From Undaria pinnatifida (lineage: Eukaryota > Sar > Phaeophyceae > Laminariales > Alariaceae), in contig JABAKD010000019.1 in assembly GCA_012845835.1 (NCBI GenBank), forward strand, positions 8,079,346-8,143,345: 64,000 bases of DNA, read 5' to 3'. The notes beneath the pieces are model-generated. The model saw only the letters and a program-made list of their open reading frames with translations, did not search any database and had not been told where the DNA came from. This document shows, one piece after another, positions 18,420-30,499 of this stretch (the stretch's first letter is position 1; every line of letters begins with the position of its first letter). A program made the position numbers and the translations under genes.

Positions 18420-21400
18420 AGCTCCGAGGTCCAGGTATAACCGCCAGACGAACCCCAGATCGTGAAATTTTGTTAGAGATGCTCCACAACTCCTGAGCTA
18501 GCAGTCAGCGCCGACTGCTAGCTCCGCAGTTGACGCGTGCTAGGATAGAGGCGTGTAGCATAAAAAAAAAAAACGGTAGAAAAGTTCTCCTACTGTACGC
18601 GTGGAAACCGCTGAAAACACAAACGTTATACCATACATTTTCAACAATACGGTCAGGCGTTTCCCTAAAAACGGGGAAAAATTGTCGTGTCCCCGGTTGT
18701 AAGCCGTCAAGGCTGTCTGTCAAGTGGGGTGTGCTTTGACAGCGTCTCTGTCTAGGGGTGAAAGTGCCATCTGCCGCCATATGTTTGGCTGACATCACAG
18801 ACGATCGATATAATAATAAGAAGGCTGCACTTGCATGTTACCAGATATACGTACGTACTTGCGTGTCATGTTGTTTGTGTCTCGAGACAAAAAAACTGCG
18901 CACTATTAATAGACCGGCCCCCCATAAGAAAGCAACCCATAAGGAATGCAGCCTGAGATCTGATATTGTTGGGGAAAGTACGTACCAGGTAAGGAAACTT
19001 CGGGAGGTGCGATCTGAGGTCACATTGTGGAACAACAACCCGTTCCCAAATAATACGAGAAAAAACTACATCTATAACCTCATGGGCCAGTATCCCGGTA
19101 TCCGGTATTCTGTTGTTCTACTCTGTAGAGCCTCTATCCCAGAAAAAGGTGGCGGTCATTAACAGTTCGTATGATTCTCGTAGCACGAAAAGTACATACA
19201 CCCCGAAAAATGAGTACTTCTTTCCCGTAACGTTCCACCCTCTTCCTTGTATGTATGTGCGTAGAATGATTCATGCGACCTTTAAAAACTCTCGTCGTGC
19301 CGACGCTGGCATATGCCACATCATCTTCATCACCTAGAGGAGAGTCTACGACCTACTATGACGTCGTTGATGAGGGCAGGCCCCTATCAACGTCGTACTG
19401 TGCCCGAGGCCGATTTATCTACGCGCAGCTTGCTTAGATTGAGATGAGAGTTTCGGACATTCGACCACAAAAAAAACTCTCACGCCCTGCCACAACACAC
19501 TCATCACGTGATATCATACGATACTCGTAGGCTTAATTTTCGCCTATAGACTGATTCTATAATAAGTTAAATGTATCGTTCTCGCGGGGGCTATCGTTCA
19601 AGCTTGAACTACTACCATAGTCTAAAGTGTACACGACTGTTCTCCGGGGGGGCAGATATCATTTGTCATCGATGCCGATGACCAATTATTAAGCGTTCGC
19701 ACGAGGGTGAGGCTCGCCATGCTGCGGCTGCCGTTGTTTAAGCTGACGCCGAGGCTCTCGCCATACATACTGCCGACCGTTTCAATTTGAGACTGACTGC
19801 ATCTGGAATAGAAGGGGGGGGGTCGACAAAAATGCTGACTTTTTTTTAGGACAAACGTGGCTTTTTTGGTGTGGAGAAGAGAGGGAGTGCAAAACACGCC
19901 GAGAGGGAGGTGCGCGTGTGTCTACGGAGGGAACGTATCTATCTCGGCGAAACATTTCGAATGAGTGCCACCGTTCGTTCAAGTTATCGTTGTCGGTGCC
20001 GCCCCCCTTTTTTTGAGAAATATCGTCTCCTCGCCGAGACAGTCATCAGGGGGTTAGGTGATTGATGTCTTATCTCGCGTGCCATACATACATACGGTGA
20101 TCATCAGATGATGATGATGATGATTATGTAGCGCGCGTATCGCGCCACTTGGAAGTCCTAGCTGCGTTGATGTTCGGGAAATTCCATCCATCCATCTATC
20201 TATCTATCTATCTATCTATGATGCCCTGCCTCCTCAGCAGGTGGTGCTACTAGTAGTTGTAGTCCGGCATGCGTATTTGCAGCACGAATAATCGACGTCG
20301 TAAAATCGTCATCATTCGGAAATCCTTCGACGCGGGGTGCGTGTTGTCACGATTGCATGGTCCCTTGGTGTACGTACTATCTATACATACTCTCACTTCT
20401 ACGCCGCGCGCTCACGCCAAATATAGCAGTCATCATATCATACTAAAAGAGAGGAACGCATGTCAGCTTGTCACACATCATCAGCACATCAGCAGCAGCA
20501 GCAGCAGTTTGTTGTCGTGTTTTTTTTGGCCGCTCGCATGATACGTACGAGTACGTACACACGAATGAATAATCTGGATCCCAAAGATCTTTTTTTTCCG
20601 ATTCTTTACCTGGATGGCGGGCGGGTAGGATATGCAGCGGTTCCCCGACACCTAAACGCCGAATGTTTAGAAATAGGGTCACCACACAGCACCAAAAACA
20701 AAAAAATAAAATGAAAAAAATGGTTGTTGTGTGCTGTTGTTCCGTTGTTCTGTTCGTTTTTTCAGTTTTCCGGTTGTCTCCCACACAGACAGCACAACAA
20801 CGTCATTCAGTCAGTCGCTACCCCTACAGGGCAAATATCGTCACAGCTACACCGCTACCGCCTCTATACTACTGACTGCTGCTGCGTTGTAGTACGTACT
20901 CGTGCCCCACCCGGAAAGAAAGCACGTGGTCGGGCAAGCAAGACAGCAAGCAAGCCGAGACTGATCACTGGTTGGTGTGGTGGCTCTATCCCTCTCTCGG
21001 GCTCGTGCTGTAGTACCTCTCACAACGACGAAGGAGCTTCAAGATGGGCCGCTCAAAGGTATTTTTTTCTGCAGCAGCAGTACGCAGACGACCAGGCAGT
21101 ATGTACAAGTATGCACAGATACATGTTGTTTGCTGCTTGACCTGCGTTTCCCCTATCTTGCTCGGAGGTTTCTCTCTCTGGGCTGGTGCTGTGCTGGTTG
21201 CTTGGTTGACCTCGATTCTGAAAAGTTCATCCCACAGCTTGTGGTTCTCCGCGGCTACCTGGTACAAGTGGTGTCTTTTTTTCTTTTTTCTTTGTTCAAT
21301 GCAGTTGGGGTCTCCCTATACAGTGCCTGCTTCATAGAGCATATCGCCGTTATAGTGCCGACGTCATCGCTGAACCGGCTATATTCATTCTAGTATCAGT

Positions 21401-22100
21401 ATCGGTGCTACACCCAATAGTGCCGGAGTCCGGTATACTACCGATATGGTTGGCTGATACATACTAGCATTAAAATAGGAGACTGCTGTATGTAGCAGAA
21501 CAAAGGAGCTGTCCATGTGTTATTATACTGCTTTTAGTATGCCATTATGTCTGCTGCTCGCTGAAGATGACACCCCCATGTTATTGTTGTGCTGCTTGTA
21601 CTATAAATAGTGTGGGTTTTTTCGTCACATGTACCTCGTGTAACCGAAACTACTCCATATTGTGCTGCTTGTATTAATAGTATGCATGCGCTTTGTTCTG
21701 CTCGAAGAAAAACTGCTACCAGGTCTGGCACTGATTTTAGTACGAGGTATTTGTTTGTTTTTCGACTGCTTGCCGCTCTTTTCGTCAGACTTATTTTTTT
21801 CATCCTCGGGCGGATAGGGAAAAATAAAGCCACCACACCGCTTCCTGTTGTTGTACAAGTACCATTCGGTTTTAAATATAAGGATTAAATTATCATGATA
21901 ATAATAATAAAGGGATATTTATATTTCTGTCCATGGTTGTATAAGTCACAGGGTCGCACTCGTATGCCTTGCTTACTTCGAGGCCATTGTTGTTGGTTGT
22001 TATCAATGATTGTGTTTGTTGTGGGGTTGTGTATGTACAAGTAGATTCTTGTTGCAGTTTGTCCGTTTGAGATTGTTGCCTGTGCTGCTGCTGCTGCTAC
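18420..22100. other. No recognised gene; scattered simple sequence
   Basis: Open frames here are short and of no family I recognise. Small tracts include (GAT)n near 20105, (CTAT)n near 20193-20220 and (CAG)n near 20488. TACCAGGTA or TACCTGGTA occurs at 18983 and 21256. Confidence 0.4.
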
Positions 22101-22590
22101 TCTTGCCTCAGTGTGCGGTTTGTGTACTGCTTCATCATGCTGCTATTCCTGCGGCTGCTGCTGCTGCTGTATAATCGAAACTTGGAAGGAGATAAATATG
22201 GGCAAGCCGAGGCCTCATGACCCTATGATTAAGACCCGCCCGGGGACTGATCTATCTGTGGTGCAGTGTTCCACGTCCCACGCCTTTTACTCGTTGTACA
22301 GCAGCAGCATCAGCAGTAGTACAGCAGCACAGAACACCTGCGGTATACCTGTAGTGTACCAGGTAAGAAACAGGAAAGTCGGTCCAGGCTGGATGTCATA
22401 TTGAAGAGGGGGTGCGTTCTACATAAGACTAGGTCTATAACTTCAGATCTTCAGTACAGACAGCGACTCCCGGTTTTCTTTTTTGATTCCTGTAGGCGTC
22501 ATCCTACCTTGCCCCTGTTTCTTACTGCTGCTGCTGTATGTACCCTGCACTCGCTGTATTAATAGTGGACCAGTCCAGATGCTCCTGTTG

Positions 22591-22806
22591 TAGCAGACGT
22601 TCCGCAACAAGGCGGTATCCTTACGATGGTCTATATGGCGGTATCCCTATATAAGGCGGAGTCCCGATATAAAGCGGTGTTAATCGCTTGGCGCATCTGG
22701 GGAATTGCGCTGATAACCTTGAATCAATAAGGCGACTTCCCAAATAAGGCGGTCATGGCGTCATAGCGTCGGGGCACACCGCCGCCTTACTCACTCCCCT
22801 GCTGTA
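22591..22806. mobile_element. TA-bounded MITE (AAGGCGGT family), copy 1
   Basis: Many AAGGCGGT units (ACAAGGCGGTATCC, TATAAGGCGGAGTCC, AATAAGGCGACTTCC) and an inverted end CCGCCTTACTCACTCCC. TA stands at both ends. Confidence 0.7.
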
Positions 22807-23211
22807 ACTCAAATTATTGCTGAAATTCGGCGTAGACTCCGGGTATCATGTAGGAGGCAAATACAGCTACTACTATTGCCGCTGTACCGAGTCTCGTAGG
22901 AGGTTGTTGTTGGTTGTCCTTGTTGTTCTCGCCTTAAGCTGTCAGGAGATATCCTAGGCCAGGAGATATTATATTCTTTTCTGCGTGCTATTTTTTCTGT
23001 TTAGTTTTATTTCGTCAATATTTCGTTGTTTCCTACCTGGTATTTGAAGTTTCGAAAATCTCGAAATCTCAAGCGTTCCGGTCCAGACGACGGGCCAGCT
23101 TTTTCGCGCCCCCGGATAGCCGCGGATATATCGCCGGAGAGGATCCGGCGGGTATCCTCTTTCTCACCCGTTATTTTTAGGGTACGTACGACGTGTCACA
23201 TTCATTTACAA

Positions 23212-23280
23212 AGGCCGAAGTAACCCGCAGCTTGCAAAGATGAGAGTCGACATGTATAGCTGACGTATTTGACATGCTAA
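23212..23280 (+). repeat. CAGCTTGCAAAGATGAG family copy
   Basis: GAAGTAACCCGCAGCTTGC, AAAGATGAGAGTCGAC and TAGCTGACGTATTTGACAT. Confidence 0.8.
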
Positions 23281-23284
23281 TGTG

Positions 23285-23570
23285 TGTTGTGTGTTGTGTT
23301 CACATTGTGTTGTGCGTTCTTCACCTTAAACTGACATGTTCCACCCTTCTACAACCGGCGGCACAAAAACAACAGCAGTGTCCTTGCTGATGCCTCATGA
23401 AGAGACGAGCTATTCGTATAGTCTACATACGAGGCAGAGATAACATATACTATTGATAGTAAATACAGCAAGGTGATTTGGCCATGCATACGCCAATCGC
23501 ATTGAACACGCGCGGGCTAAGAAAAAAATGTGCAAGCCAGCACACCAGTCTATTTGCAGAAAAACAAAAA
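23285..23570 (+). repeat. Dispersed repeat, about 250 bp, copy 2
   Basis: GCGTTCTTCACCTTAAACTG, TGCTGATGCCTCATGAAGAG and CAAGCCAGCACACCAG match 30235-30490 in order. Confidence 0.75.
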
Positions 23571-23924
23571 AGAGAAAACACGAACAAAACGAAGAAAAAA
23601 AACGGTTCTTCGTCATCAAAAGAATACCCACTCAGTGTTCATGCCGGTTCTTCATCCTAGAGGTTCATGTTATGTGGTCAGGCCATTCATTACACCTGGT
23701 AATATCGCATCTGAATCCGAACTGAGATGGTTTTTCGGGTTGCAGAACCAGACGGGCAGAATCGTATCGACAAGCCTTACAATGGACACACGATTTTTTG
23801 CAGATTGTTTTTTGGACATTGTTCTCGCGAAATATTGAACAACCGCGATCGCTCGCACCATGATTACGCGCGTATACTATGTTTTGTCGCTGAACATGAT
23901 GGGCCGCCTGTTCCGGCAAAATAT

Positions 23925-24075
23925 GATGTCGGTTGACGGCACTCTTGACTTTTTTGACCGACGACGGTCAATGACCGCTCCATACAAAAACCAGTACACT
24001 ATGTTTAGTCCTTGACGGTTTTAAACTAGACCGTCAAACGGCATATTTGGTTGGGACCGGTGTACATAGCGACCT
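23925..24075 (+). repeat. Dispersed repeat TCGGTTGACGGCACTCTTG, copy 1
   Basis: GTCGGTTGACGGCACTCTTG, AAAACCAGTACACTATG and AACTAGACCGTCAAACGG. The reverse complement is at 33565-33740. Confidence 0.8.
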
Positions 24076-24212
24076 AAAAAGCAACGTGTGTACGGTGGTA
24101 TCAGCCTTTTACAATGAGCGTGGGACAAACAGTGCAACCCCTTGACATGTTTTTATGTTGACCCTGACAGCATCCGGGGGAGTCGTATATCTTCAAAGAG
24201 TAGTACCACATC

Positions 24213-24320
24213 TGTAAAAAGGCGCGGCCGGAGTATATCTCGCACCTCCTCGCGAAGATGAGTATCTACCGCTAAACTGATCGAACTCACAGCTGACGCA
24301 TTTGACATATTTTTGTAAAA
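24213..24320 (+). repeat. CAGCTTGCAAAGATGAG family copy
   Basis: GGCGCGGCCGGAGTATATCT, GCGAAGATGAGTATC and AACTGATCGAACTCACAGCT, then GACGCATTTGACATATTTTT. The centre is slightly diverged. Confidence 0.82.
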
Positions 24321-24706
24321 CGGTACAAACAAGCATCGTCGTGCTGTGCTCGTGTCGTATACCTCCTTACGTTGCACTTCAGATACATTCCAGCAGACAG
24401 GGCGGCTTCGTGGTCGTCTTTCGCTCGATGACTTTCTACCCAGTGTCAGGCCCCCGATCGCGCAGACCCTAACGTAGAGTCCCGCACTAAAGGTCTTCCT
24501 CCTCTCTCTCTAAACCCTTCCCTTCCTCTTTATCTCCACTTCAACCAACTGAATCCCCGCCAGCTTTCTGACCGTCTTTCCATCCCCTGTTTCCCATCCC
24601 GCCCAACGATTCAGTACCTCTCCACAAACTCCAATTTCCCTTCGTTCAATCGACCACGTTGATGTCGACGTTTTTTCCCCTCTTAATTCCCAAAGAGGTT
24701 ATGCAA

Positions 24707-24899
24707 TAGGGGTCCCTCAGTAAGGCGGTGGTGGTGTGCCATTAGACATTAGAGCAATATGACAGCCATATTGGGGGAAGCCGTCTTAGTCATTTTCAGG
24801 TTATGAGTGAAATTCCCCGGTCACGCCAAGCGCTTTTGATCGCCTTATATCGGGATACCGCCTTGCTCAGACCGCCTTATTGGGTGGACCCTTCCTGTA
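24707..24899. mobile_element. TA-bounded MITE (AAGGCGGT family), copy 2
   Basis: TAGGGGTCCCTCAGTAAGGC opens and CCGCCTTATTGGGTGGACCC closes. The interior has CGCCTTATATCGGGATACCG. TA stands at both ends. Confidence 0.85.
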
Positions 24900-25489
24900 G
24901 GTTATAAACCCGTTTTGGAACCCTTGCATACCGACCAAGCAGAAAAGCGACGACCGCAATGTAATCCTCATCAATCGTGTATGGAAAGGCATGTAACATT
25001 TTTGTAACAGGTGCAAGCAAGCGCCGTCGTGTTGTGCGCGTGGCCTCCGAATCCACCTGCTAACCTGGTACGTTGCCATTCGGATGCATCCCCCTCCCTA
25101 CCCCAGGAGGAAGGGCTGCGCACCGCCGTGTAACCGAGGTGCTGAATTCATATTTTTATTTTTGACGTTTCGCCCCCCCCTCTGTAAAGGACTCCAAGAG
25201 GGGGTACCAGGTATTCATTAATACGCACACCACCGGGACTACCCCGGGCACACTACTCCACAAAATATATTTGTCAGTATTTCCAAGTACAAACAGCTTG
25301 TACCCGGAAAATGTGGGCGTATTCCGACCGCGAGGGGTTCTAGTATAATTATTATTTACAATAGCGGGAAACGCAGATGAGCCCGAGGCGCGATAAGAAT
25401 CAAGGCATGTACCCAGGGGGCAAGGGAAGACATGTGGCCACGACGGACACATTTCTTCTGGGGCTGCTCATGGGTCGGGTCAAACCTCG

Positions 25490-25605
25490 GTTGTGGGGTC
25501 GGGTCAGGTCGGGTCGGGTCCGGTCGGTTCCGGTCTGGTCGGGTCGGGTAGGGTAGGGTCGGGTCGGGTCGGGTCGGGTCGGGTCGGGTCGGGTCGGGTA
25601 CATGG
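25490..25605. repeat. (GGGTC)n pentanucleotide microsatellite
   Basis: About 20 GGGTC units with GTTCC and GGGTA variants. Confidence 0.96.
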
Positions 25606-25795
25606 GCGAGCCATGGGTGAGCCATGGGGTAGTATCGTAAGCCCATGGGTGACCCATGGGGGGTCATGGGCGACCCATGGGGCACTGTCGTAGGCCCGTG
25701 AGTGGCGCATGAGCGAGTCACGGGTGACTTACGGGTAACCCATGGCCGATCCATGGGCAACCCATGGGTGACCCAGGGGTGACCCATGGGCTATT
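25600..25795. repeat. CCCATGGGTGA minisatellite
   Basis: Units around CATGGGCGACCCATGGG repeat about ten times. NcoI-like CCATGG palindromes recur throughout. Confidence 0.92.
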
Positions 25796-26369
25796 TCCAT
25801 ATTATCAGCATCGTCCACGCAATCAGTCGAACTAACAGCCAGCTATTAAGATGTAGGGTGTATTTGGTTTATCTAACATTTTGAATGGTGTGCTTGGCAG
25901 GTTTTTTTTTCTTGTATCGTATCTGAGTAACCTACGTACTCTGGATATATGGCAACCTGCCAGAGGCGCGTATTGCCTTGTATTATGCCCCCCCGATACC
26001 ATACATACGCTTCTTCGTATTGCGTACCTGGTAACATCGTTTTGTGGAACTGACTGTACCCACCCGTAGCAGAGTCGGGTAGCCTTTGGAGTAAACGCCA
26101 AATACCAACTTCGAAGCCTTTTTACTCGGGTTTCTGCTCGAGTAGAGCGGAATAGTCGCGTACTGCATAGCTGGTGTTACGTTAGAGTTGTAATAGTGTT
26201 GTTGCTATGCTGTTCTGTATTTGATTTTAGCATCGCACGCCGTCCGGTATTTTGTTAGGTATGTCATCCTGCACTACAGCAAGCAGGACGCACAGCTTGC
26301 AATCTTACTGGTCACCGGTAAACCGGTACAACATAATCTGTTGGCCCTGGTACACGCTATTGATAAGCC

Positions 26370-26560
26370 GGTCGCCCCGGTGGCGTATCAAGTTATCCTC
26401 GAGCCTGGTATAGGTCAGTTTCGTGAGTTCGAGCCCCGCCGAGTGCATACGCGTGTAAATTCGTTGGGACTTTTTCTTGTGCACAACTTGACTTGCGGAA
26501 AGCGCGAGAGCGTGAGCTAGCAACACTCGATGGAAAATCGATGAGCAGTGGGATTGCTGA
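26370..26560 (+). mobile_element. tRNA-derived SINE, copy 1
   Basis: The tRNA-like head has GTGAGTTCGAGCCCC, a box B match, followed by GAGTGCATACGCGTGTAAA, CTTTTTCTTGTGCACAACTT, GCGAGAGCGTGAGCTAGC and ATCGATGAGCAGTGGGATTG. The reverse complement of the whole unit is at 37330-37535. No A-rich tail was seen directly after the conserved end. Confidence 0.75.
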
Positions 26561-26684
26561 ACCCTATGCGCGATAAAAATTGAGGTCAAGAACCGGGGGG
26601 GAGAAGGGACGACACCTGTGACCACGGCTTGTCCAGAAGCTGGAAAGTAAAAGTGTGAGAGAAAGAAGAAAAAAAAAAAAGTCG

Positions 26685-26820
26685 AAGGAAGGTCGCCGAC
26701 CTACATCCATAATGAGGACGCACACCACGAAATACGTACGATCGGGAGTATCACACGCAGCTGGCGCAACGAATTGTTTCGACGAAATCTTCGATCTCAC
26801 AGCCGTGGTGTATTTTACTT
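26685..26820 (+). repeat. CAGCTTGCAAAGATGAG family, longer form
   Basis: GTCGCCGACCTACATCCATA, ATGAGGACGCACACC, GGGAGTATCACACGCAGC and CGAAATCTTCGATCTCACAG. The first 60 bp match the outward flank at 61340-61385. Confidence 0.8.
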
Positions 26821-26889
26821 TTTATGGTACGTAGACTATATGTCTGGACTTGCAACTGCGGGTGCTGGTGCTGGTATATAATTTACAGG

Positions 26890-26988
26890 TGCTGACGCAC
26901 GATCGGAGTATCACACACAGCTTGCAAAGATGAGTTTCGACGAAATCTTCGATCTCACAGCTGGAGTGTATTTTTATTGTCATAGTAT
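26890..26988 (+). repeat. CAGCTTGCAAAGATGAG family copy
   Basis: CGATCGGAGTATCACACACA, GCTTGCAAAGATGAGTTTCG, ACGAAATCTTCGATCTCACA and GCTGGAGTGTATTTTTAT. A clean copy of the GCTGGAGTG subfamily. Confidence 0.92.
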
Positions 26989-27002
26989 TTACAGCAGCAC
27001 TA

Positions 27003-27174
27003 TACAAGGGTCCCCCGGTAAGGTGGGGGTGTACCAGAGCAATATGACCGCCTTGTAGAGGGGAAGCCAGCTTATTCGTTCCATGTTATGGGTGGCATCA
27101 AGCGATTTTGACCGCCTCATATCGGGATACCGCCTTGTATAGGGATATCGCCTTATTGGGGGACCCTTTGTGTA
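27003..27174. mobile_element. TA-bounded MITE (AAGGCGGT family), copy 3
   Basis: TACAAGGGTCCCCCGGTAAG opens and CCTTATTGGGGGACCCTTTG closes. The terminal inverted repeat CAAGGGTCCCCC is nearly perfect and TA flanks both ends. Confidence 0.88.
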
Positions 27175-27714
27175 TTTCATAGCATATTTCACGACTGTCA
27201 GCTCATTAGTTTTAGGTCACGCTTAGCCTTTCTTTTTTTCGCTACGCTGCGAAAAAAAAACATGCTTCGTAGTTCCTAAATGTCTGTGTTCCCGAAATCG
27301 TGGGTTACACAACGAGACCCCTTGTGATATTTACCCAACCACTTGAAATCAGTGCATTATACATACCAAGTAGTTTTTTTTGAAATGGTAAACGAGTCTA
27401 AAATTCGGTGTATACAGCAGTAGTAGTATAGCATCTACCAGCAGACTAAAAAACATTCACAACGCCACGTCATCAACAGTGGCAGAAGCACCAGACAGAG
27501 CGTAGTAACATACTGCCAAGGATACGACTCGGAGTATTGACCGAGGTATTTAACATTGGGCGGCTGTCTTGTCTGCATGGCATGTCAACTGTTTTACCTG
27601 GTAACAGCGAGCGGCTGCATCATTCATGTGGGTGCGAACAAAAGTATCAAAAATATTTATGAAACATAATTTGTCTTCACGCGTACGAGTCGTACATGAT
27701 ATCTATCGTAGTCA

Positions 27715-27862
27715 ATAGGTTAGGGTGACAGCGTATCAATTTGGTACCGTGGGTTCGAGTCTCACAGACTTCCGTTTGGGTGGAGCTTTCACATGTAACA
27801 TGTTAGGGTGACAGCGTATCAATTTGGAACCGTGGGTTCGAGTATCACAGACTCCCGTCTTT
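27715..27862 (+). repeat. Two tRNA-like tandem units
   Basis: GTTAGGGTGACAGCGTATCA then GTGGGTTCGAGTCTCACAG at 27719 and again at 27803, with a third at 28362-28412. GGGTTCGAGTCTC matches a Pol III box B. The 5' half is too short for a full tRNA. Confidence 0.65.
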
Positions 27863-28244
27863 TGTTTCTTTTTTTATGGTGGGACTTTTACACGATAACA
27901 ATTAGATCACTACTACTGTCTTGTGCTCCCGATGTATACCAAACCCGCTATTATAGCGCAAAAAACAAAATTATAAGACCACCTCCAGGTAGAGAAAACT
28001 TACCTACGCACTTGACCACAAGTACCCACCACCCTGACCCAGCTATCCATCCGCAAACCATCCACCATACATATCGTACGGTATAGCAATAAAGTGGCAA
28101 CTACAGAGTTAAATTTATAAAATAGATATGATGTTAGATCTAGCTCAAAATTGCCCGCCTAAAGTAAAAATACCAACGTAGTGGAGAAAAACATTTATTT
28201 TACAAAAGAATAGGATCCCTCCCATTAAGATTTTTTTTACCCAC

Positions 28245-29195
28245 GTAGTCTAGTGTACGAGTATTACAAGTACCAACAAGCAGCTTGAAAAAATGAGTAT
28301 ATATTGACCCGAAATTCGTCGAACTCACAGCTGACGTCCTGAAAATATTTTTATATAATGTCAAGAGTGACAGCGTATCAATTTGAACCGTGGGTTCGAG
28401 TCTCACATAGTTTTTTTTTGAGGGGGGGGGCGTAGCCGACTTTTATTCTCGAATGCTGTATTAATATCAACATATTATTAGATAGCTAGTACTACAATAT
28501 GACCCCTCCCATTATGAAAAAAACTGACCCACATAGTCTAATATATTACAAGTAGTACCAACAACGCAGCTTGCAAATATGAGTATTGACACGAAAATTC
28601 GTCGAACTCACGGCTGACTTCCTTGAAATATTTTTATAAAATACTCTGTATTCGTACTCTTCTTCCGATATTCAAGCAGGGGGGAAAACAAAATAAACCA
28701 CCCACCACACATATAATAGAGCAGTGTGGTGGAAACTACAGTAATAAATTTATAAAATGGATACTTCTGATGTTAGATCTAGCTCAAAATCCCCCCCCCG
28801 TAGAATAAAAATACCAACACTAACACTATCCATTATAGTGGAGGAGGAAAACAAAACATTCTATATACATTACTATTTTTTAAACCCCTCCCAACAAAAA
28901 CCCACCCATATAGTATATTACAAGTACCAACAACGCAGCTTGCAAAGATGAGTATTGACCCGAAATTCGTCGAACTCACGGCTGGCGTCCTTGAAATAAT
29001 TTTTTTTTTAATATATTATTATAAAAATTAAAATACACTCCGTATATAGTTGAAACAAAAACATAGGACCTCTCCCATGAAGAAAAAACTCACCCACGTA
29101 GTATATTACAAGTACCAACAACGCAGCTTGCAAAGATGAGTATTGATCCGGAATTCGTCGAACTCACGGCTGACGTCCTTAAAATGTTTTGTTGA
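28245..29195 (+). repeat. Array of four CAGCTTGCAAAGATGAG copies
   Basis: Copies near 28254-28350, 28555-28640, 28920-29010 and 29105-29190. Each has AGTACCAACAACGCAGCTTG (or close), ATGAGTATTGACCCG, AAATTCGTCGAACTCAC and GGCTGACGTCCTTGAAAT. Segments between them (ATTATAAAATACTC, CTCCCATTATGAAAAAAAC) also repeat, so the spacing units are part of the array. Confidence 0.9.
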
Positions 29196-29324
29196 AAATA
29201 TCAAAAACATGAAAACAAAAACACCCGAGTTTTCTCGCTTGCATGCGCATCAGATAGATGTACGAGGCATGTACCATATATTTTTGTATTCCTCGTATGT
29301 ATGATGATAGTACATGATGAAGTG

Positions 29325-29395
29325 CTACCCCAGCATACTGGCACTACCAGCATACTGGCAGTACCAGTGTACTGGCAGTAGTAGCTGCATACAAC
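29325..29395. repeat. Short tandem CAGCATACTGGCAGTAC
   Basis: Three imperfect 17-bp units. Confidence 0.85.
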
Positions 29396-30234
29396 GCGCA
29401 ATGGTGCTACGTATTGCTTGATGACGTACCAGCAGTAGTAGTGACATAAACTCAAGAACACATTTGCTTGTAATTTTGTGACCCTCCTTGGTATTATACG
29501 TGTCAGGAACGAAACCGTGTTGAAGCTTGTATTTGCTCTGCCCTAGGATTTGCCGTTTGAAGCTCGAATTTTCACCATCCTATTATATGATATACCAAAG
29601 TTATCGCCTTCGTTGCTCCGGTCACTTTTGCGTTGTTCGAGCGCCCCGCCTAGCTCATCGCAGACAACATGTTATTATGTGGAAATAACTAAATATTTGT
29701 CTTTCAAAACCTCGCCAAGATATTGATACAAAGGAAATCCTTGTTCGTCAATACCTAGCCGAAGTATTGATACAAATGCCCAGACGGTCTCTATTGTACT
29801 ATGGAAACGGCGTAACATGATCAGCCGTCGACGTGTACGAGTAGCAACAACCGAGGGTTTGGTTTCGGACCGCCCGCAATATAAACGTCATCACATATTA
29901 TCTTGCTTCAGTAGTGGAAATATATAGCGTTTTGTATAGTATGTGATGGAGGGGCATAATGTGAGACGGATTTTTGTTGTGGGGTGATTCGAGTGTCAAC
30001 ATGTTATGATGCTCGGGTATTCGATCACTTATCATCGTCATGTTTTTTTTTATCGTTCTTGGTGTGTTGTCCATCCGACAATAATAATGTGCCGCAGCAG
30101 CAGCTGAACGTCGACGTCGGCCTCTCACGAACATCCACACTAGCAAAAGAAGAAGGCAAGAAGAAGAAGACAAGAAGATGAAACCAGGGGAAACCAAATA
30201 ACTAGTATATTGTTCTGTTCACGTGCTTAGATAC

Positions 30235-30490
30235 TCTTGTTGTGCTTGTGTGTGTTTTCAAATTAAACTGGTGTTTTCACCCGTCTACATCCGGCGCACC
30301 CGGTGTCCGTGCTGATGCCTCGGAGAAGGACGAGCTCTAATGTGGTTACAAGCCACGAGACGGAGATACAAATGGCAAATATAGACTATACAGAGAGGTG
30401 CTTTAGCCGTGTAATGCCCATCGCGATGAGCACGGGGGCAAAACACGAAATAGTTCAAGCCAGCACACCAGAATATTTTCCTGAAGTACA
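30235..30490 (+). repeat. Dispersed repeat, about 250 bp, copy 3
   Basis: TCAAATTAAACTGGTG, GTGTCCGTGCTGATGCCTC and TTCAAGCCAGCACACCAG match 23285-23560. Confidence 0.75.
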
Positions 30491-30499
30491 GAGTAAGTG